From the NCBI GenBank assembly GCA_002403295.1, contig DHHN01000005.1:1-8535 (forward strand): 8,535 nt of DNA, in the 5' to 3' direction. Source of the DNA: a bacterium UBP1_UBA4771 (GTDB lineage: Bacteria > Krumholzibacteriota > Krumholzibacteriia > Krumholzibacteriales > Krumholzibacteriaceae). Made by a program: the position numbers and the translations under genes. Below, piece after piece: positions 5,659-8,535 of this stretch. The notes under the pieces are model-generated. The model was given only the letters and a program-made list of their open reading frames with translations. It did not search any database and was not told the origin of the DNA. Every line of letters begins with the position of its first letter. Position 1 is the stretch's first letter.

Positions 5659-7364
5659 CGGGCGACCTCCCGGAAGCGCCACTCGTTCGCGTTCCAGGTA
5701 TCGCCCGACTGGGTCGGATTCGGGCGATAGTTTTCGAGCGAGGCCGGCATGCAGTCGAGCTGCGTCACCCAGAGCAGCGGAATGACGGGCGCCTCCTCGG
5801 CGAGAACGACGGCGACCTCGTCATAGATCTTTTTCCGCGCCGCGAATTCCACCGTCCGCGACCCCTCGGCGAGGAGCCGCGTGAGCCGTCCGCTCCTGAT
5901 GCGCGGGAAGTTCTGCCCGGCCGGAGGCACGAACGTCTCGGAATACGATCCGTCCTTGGTCGCCGGATCGGGGGGAGTGAGGACCGCGTAGAGCGCGATA
6001 TCGAAGGCGCCCCGGCGAAGCACGCCTCCCTCGTCCCAGCTCGCGTAGAGCTCCGCCGGATGGTAGTTGCGAATCTCGAGCGCGACGCCGACGCGCGCGT
6101 ACTGCTCGCGGAGCACGAGCTCCGTGCGTTCGCGGTTGAGATTGCCCGTCGTCGTGGAGATCGCGAGGCGAAGCGGCGCGCCGTCCTTCTCGCGGACGCC
6201 GTCGCCGTCGCGATCGATCCATCCCGCGGCGGCGAGGAGCTTCTTCGCCTTCGCGGGATCGAACGCCCAGAGCCGCTCGGCCGCCGGGTTGTAGTAGGGC
6301 GAGCTCGGATGGTCGTCCCCGTACGCGGGCAGCCAGACGCCGCCGTATATCTTTTCCGAGAGCTCCCGGCGGTCGGTCGCGAGCGCGAGCGCGCGGCGCA
6401 CGCGGACGTCGCTCAGGATGGAATGCTCGCAATTGAGATCGAGGTGCTCGTTGAAGAGCGCCGGATTCCGATAGAGACGCGCCCCGTCGAGGCGCTCCAT
6501 GACGGCGAGGAGCGAGTTCGGCGCGTTGTCGACGGCGTGGATCTCCCCCGTCTCGAGCTGCATCACGAGCGCGTTCCCGTCGGGGATGAACTTGATCACG
6601 ATCTCCTCGAGAAAGGGCCCCTCGCCGTAGTAGTCGCGGTTCGCCGCCAGAACGAGGTGCGATCCCGGCACCCACGTCCTGAAAACGAACGGGCCCGATC
6701 CGACGGGGCGCCGGTGAAACGCCGCGTTCTGAAAGGATCTTCCGAGCTCGCCCGCGAGAAGATGCCGCGGCAGCACCGATTCGTCGTAGAAGCAATCGCC
6801 GGCGAAGTTCGCGTAGACCTCGCGGAGGTGAAAAACGACGGTGTGCGAGTCCGGCGTCTCGACGCGCTCGACGATGTCCCATCCCTGCCGCGTCTCGACG
6901 TTGATGTCCGGATGCACCATGACCTCCCAGCTGAACTTCGCGTCGAAGGAGGTGACGGGCGCGCCGTCGTGCCAGCGCGCGTTCTTCCTGATGCGATACG
7001 TGTAAACGAGATGGTCGGGAGAGACGCCGCCGTTTTCGACGGTCGGAACCTCCTCGATGAGATCGGGAACGAGCTCGAGTCGCTCGTCGTACTTGACGAA
7101 CTTGCTGAAGATGAGGTTGCAGACGTAGACGGAGGCGACCATCGAGTTGACGGCCTCGTTCAGGATCTCGGGCTCCTGCTGCATGCCGATCACGAGGCGG
7201 CCGCGGGGAGCGGACCGCGCGGAGTCGGCGGGCGAGGGACGGCGGCCGCCCGAACCCATTCGGCTCGAGCTCGAGCCGTCGCCGCGCTCGGACCCGCAGC
7301 CGGCCGTCGCGGCGGCCGCGGCGACGCAAACGAGCAGTATGACGATTCGACAAGGGGTTCTCAT
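5655..7364 (-). CDS. Lipoprotein solute-binding protein, SBP_bac_5 (peptide/nickel ABC transporter) family
   Basis: Predicted receptor of 569 residues. Residues 1-22 form a lipoprotein signal peptide (Arg6, hydrophobic core, TAGC lipobox) with Cys23 as the lipidated residue. A Ser/Gly/Arg-rich linker (about 24-56) leads into the fold at LVIGMQQEPEILN (57-69). Family landmarks follow: YRIRKNARWHDGAPVTSFD (123-141), PVGSGPFVF (220-228), DYYGEGPFLEEI (244-255), DVRVRRALALATDR (319-332), DRDGDG (384-389) and the C-terminal EEAPVIPLLW (523-532). Such proteins capture peptides, nickel-chelates or other small ligands outside the inner membrane and deliver them to the DppBC-type permeases encoded downstream; the ligand cannot be read from sequence. 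The start at 7364 is chosen because it gives a complete lipoprotein signal. The frame is open up to 7565, but the extra 67 residues have no plausible role and lie over the candidate promoter. The Shine-Dalgarno sequence is weak (AAGACA). First gene of the five-gene operon. Confidence 0.93.
   Translation of the reverse strand: MRTPCRIVILLVCVAAAAATAGCGSERGDGSSSSRMGSGGRRPSPADSARSAPRGRLVIGMQQEPEILNEAVNSMVASVYVCNLIFSKFVKYDERLELVPDLIEEVPTVENGGVSPDHLVYTYRIRKNARWHDGAPVTSFDAKFSWEVMVHPDINVETRQGWDIVERVETPDSHTVVFHLREVYANFAGDCFYDESVLPRHLLAGELGRSFQNAAFHRRPVGSGPFVFRTWVPGSHLVLAANRDYYGEGPFLEEIVIKFIPDGNALVMQLETGEIHAVDNAPNSLLAVMERLDGARLYRNPALFNEHLDLNCEHSILSDVRVRRALALATDRRELSEKIYGGVWLPAYGDDHPSSPYYNPAAERLWAFDPAKAKKLLAAAGWIDRDGDGVREKDGAPLRLAISTTTGNLNRERTELVLREQYARVGVALEIRNYHPAELYASWDEGGVLRRGAFDIALYAVLTPPDPATKDGSYSETFVPPAGQNFPRIRSGRLTRLLAEGSRTVEFAARKKIYDEVAVVLAEEAPVIPLLWVTQLDCMPASLENYRPNPTQSGDTWNANEWRFREVAR
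5665..5671 (-). promoter_or_regulatory. Strong ribosome binding site deciding the start of the beta-CASP nuclease
   Basis: On the minus strand GGGAGGT ends 6 nt before ATG 5658. It lies inside the last codons of the receptor gene. It matters because it fixes the start in front of the hydrophobic segment, so that segment is part of the protein and not a mis-called extension. Confidence 0.7.
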
Positions 7365-7384
7365 GTCTGTGTCTTGCGCGTGGG

Positions 7385-7400
7385 CGCACTCTCCCGCCGC
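7385..7400 (-). repeat. Copy 1 of a 16-bp near-identical direct repeat in the divergent intergenic region
   Basis: On the minus strand this copy reads GCGGCGGGAGAGTGCG. It matches a second copy 135 bp away (7520-7535) at 14 of 16 positions, including a perfect 10-mer. The pair brackets the candidate operon promoter, so it could be an operator pair, but GC-rich sequence makes partial repeats common. Confidence 0.35.
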
Positions 7401-7441
7401 TGGAAGAGCATCCCGCATGCCAGAGCACGCCCGACCGCCGA

Positions 7442-7470
7442 AGAATACGCCGAATAATCTCGAGTTGCAA
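7442..7470 (-). promoter_or_regulatory. Candidate sigma70-type promoter of the receptor/nuclease/permease operon
   Basis: On the minus strand TTGCAA (7470-7465) and TATTCT (7447-7442) are separated by exactly 17 bp, each matching the consensus at 4 of 6 positions. Transcription would start near 7435, giving a leader of about 70 nt before the receptor's ATG at 7364. The hexamers lie in the most AT-rich patch of the intergenic region. Confidence 0.4.
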
Positions 7471-7493
7471 CGGGCCGTCGTGATGATTACCTT
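7465..7493 (+). promoter_or_regulatory. Candidate promoter of the secreted repeat protein, sharing its -35 with the operon promoter
   Basis: The palindrome TTGCAA (7465-7470) is also followed on the plus strand, after 17 bp, by TACCTT (7488-7493). This keeps the three most conserved -10 positions (T, A and final T) but is otherwise poor. Transcription would start near 7500. Confidence 0.22.
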
Positions 7494-7519
7494 TAAATGC
7501 GAGAGAAAGGCGCGCGAAA

Positions 7520-7535
7520 CGCACTCTCCGGCGGC
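7520..7535 (-). repeat. Copy 2 of the 16-bp direct repeat
   Basis: On the minus strand this copy reads GCCGCCGGAGAGTGCG. It is in the same orientation as copy 1 and shares GGAGAGTGCG exactly, apart from the bases further left that differ at two positions. Confidence 0.35.
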
Positions 7536-7585
7536 CGGCTCGAATGAATATGGGAATTCAATCACGCATCGGTCTCGCGTTCAAT

Positions 7586-8535
7586 ATGAGCCGCAATTCT
7601 TTCTATTATATCGCGTTGCCGGCGTTTCTCGCCGCGGCTCTTCTCGGAGCCGCCTTCCCGGGCGGCGCCGGAGCTCAGATGCCGGGCTGGCAGGCCGAAA
7701 CGCGGCTCACGAACGACGAAGGCACATCCTCGGCGCCGCCGAACAACGCCAAGTATCTCGCCGTCGATCACGACGGCGTCCTGCACGTCGTCTGGCTCGA
7801 CGATCGGGATCGGAACTTCGAGATCTATCACCGCATGAGGATCGGCGGGATCTGGGAGCCGGAAGAGCGCCTCAGCTTCGCCGCCGGAACCTCGGCGCGG
7901 CCGAACCTCGCCGTCGACGGATCGGGAATCGTTCATCTCGCGTGGAACGACAACCGGACCGGCAATATGGAAATGTATCACCGCTTCTGGATTTTCGGCG
8001 CCTGGTCGAGGGAGACGCAAATCACCGACACGCCGGGCGACTCCTTCGCCTCGGCTCTCGCCGCCGTCGGCGACACGCTGCACATGGTCTACACGGAGGT
8101 CGTGGATTCCACGGTTGCCGAGATCATGCACCGCACCCTCGTGAACACGGTCTGGTCCCCGGCCTATCCGGTCACGAACGTCGGGACCGGAAAGCGCATG
8201 GTGCCGACGATGGACCGGGGACCGGACGGCTCGATTCACGTCGCGTGGTGGGACACGCGCGTCGACGCGTGGGGCGACGGCGGCAAGATCTATTACGCAA
8301 AGAGGTCCGGAAACATCTGGCTCGACGAGGAGCTCGTCACCGATCCTTCGATGAACGCCATGCGGCCGTCGATCGCGGTCGACGACAGCGGCTTCGTCCA
8401 TGTCGCCTGGATCGACGCGCGCGGCGATTACCAGCAGATCTACTATCGCCGGCGCGGGCCGGCGGGCTGGGAAAGCGAAACGGCGGTCACGCACGAGCCG
8501 TGCATCCACTATCACCCGAGCATCGACACGGCCGG
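7586..8535 (+). CDS. Secreted beta-propeller-like repeat protein (gene runs off the right edge)
   Basis: Open for 316 codons to the window edge. Residues 1-30 form a signal peptide (Arg3, a hydrophobic run at about 7-24, then GGAGA before Gln31). The rest consists of repeats of about 50 residues built on AVDxxGxxHVAW, DxR and IYYR, then a Gly/Trp turn and a Glu-Thr-rich strand. Units begin near residues 57, 107, 157, 208 and 262, with a sixth starting near 311. The third unit is degenerate (VYTEVVD replaces the W-D-R core). The pattern resembles sialidase-like or WD40-like propeller blades seen in large exported proteins; no catalytic residues can be assigned, so binding or surface display is the safer reading. 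In-frame ATGs at 7544 and 7550 could extend the protein by 14 or 12 residues. 7586 is preferred for its compact signal peptide, although no start has a good Shine-Dalgarno sequence. The C-terminus, where a sorting domain might be, is outside the window. Confidence 0.82.
   Translation, partial: MSRNSFYYIALPAFLAAALLGAAFPGGAGAQMPGWQAETRLTNDEGTSSAPPNNAKYLAVDHDGVLHVVWLDDRDRNFEIYHRMRIGGIWEPEERLSFAAGTSARPNLAVDGSGIVHLAWNDNRTGNMEMYHRFWIFGAWSRETQITDTPGDSFASALAAVGDTLHMVYTEVVDSTVAEIMHRTLVNTVWSPAYPVTNVGTGKRMVPTMDRGPDGSIHVAWWDTRVDAWGDGGKIYYAKRSGNIWLDEELVTDPSMNAMRPSIAVDDSGFVHVAWIDARGDYQQIYYRRRGPAGWESETAVTHEPCIHYHPSIDTA

Noticed and set aside
4072..5730. Plus-strand open frame of 552 codons opposite the beta-CASP gene
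   Set aside because: The minus strand carries every metal-binding motif in order, while this frame is charged and motif-free. High GC makes long antisense frames common.
6060..7457. Plus-strand open frame opposite the solute-binding protein
   Set aside because: It is an antisense shadow; the minus strand has a complete lipoprotein signal and receptor motifs.
7365..7565. N-terminal extension of the solute-binding protein up to 7565
   Set aside because: The frame is open, but it would bury the lipoprotein signal at residue 68 and cover the AT-rich promoter-like region.
7562..8515. Minus-strand open frame of 317 codons opposite the repeat protein
   Set aside because: The plus-strand frame has a signal peptide and regular blade repeats. 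The antisense frame only shows mirrored, Val/Asp/Arg-rich periodicity caused by those repeats.
1..8535. CRISPR array, insertion sequence, tRNA or rRNA
   Set aside because: No regularly spaced repeats, transposase motifs, terminal inverted repeats, tRNA T-arm signature or rRNA-like stretches were seen on either strand.

Overview
The window is very GC-rich, almost fully coding DNA from a bacterium. It reads as an uncultivated, environmental, diderm-type lineage. A lipoprotein solute receptor, a large secreted beta-propeller-type protein with repeated AVDxxGxxHVAW units and strong use of G/C-ending codons are all compatible with groups such as Eisenbacteria, Krumholzibacteriota or Gemmatimonadota. 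No marker gene here decides the phylum, so this assignment is only a guess.

Layout. At the left edge is the N-terminal part of a PfkB/ribokinase-type sugar kinase on the minus strand (1-433). It is divergent from a Nudix hydrolase on the plus strand (596-1135); about 160 bases between them hold candidate promoters for both. The Nudix gene converges on the end of a five-gene minus-strand operon running from 7364 down to 1218. In transcription order this operon encodes a lipoprotein solute-binding protein of the SBP_bac_5 (peptide/nickel) family, a metallo-beta-lactamase/beta-CASP nuclease with an N-terminal signal or anchor sequence, a DppB/OppB-type permease, a DppC/OppC-type permease, and a PP-loop RNA-thiolation-type ATP pyrophosphatase with exactly three cysteines. 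The junctions are ATGA overlap, 13-nt gap, GTGA overlap, and a 1-nt gap (TAG-A-ATG), so the five genes are almost certainly co-transcribed and partly translationally coupled. At the right edge, divergent from the operon, a secreted repeat protein (7586 to beyond the window) begins with a signal peptide and carries at least five propeller-like repeats.

What stands out is the operon. A beta-CASP protein with the full set of metal-binding and RNA-type (motif C histidine) residues is normally cytoplasmic. Here it begins with a hydrophobic export/anchor segment and sits between the receptor and the permeases of a peptide-type ABC importer. The operon contains no OppD/OppF ATPase and ends with a putative tRNA-thiolation enzyme. 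One possibility (inference only) is an envelope-located RNA-processing enzyme whose products are taken up by the neighbouring transporter; an alternative is that the metallohydrolase domain acts on another phosphoester or has been co-opted. No CRISPR array, insertion sequence, tRNA or rRNA was recognised.
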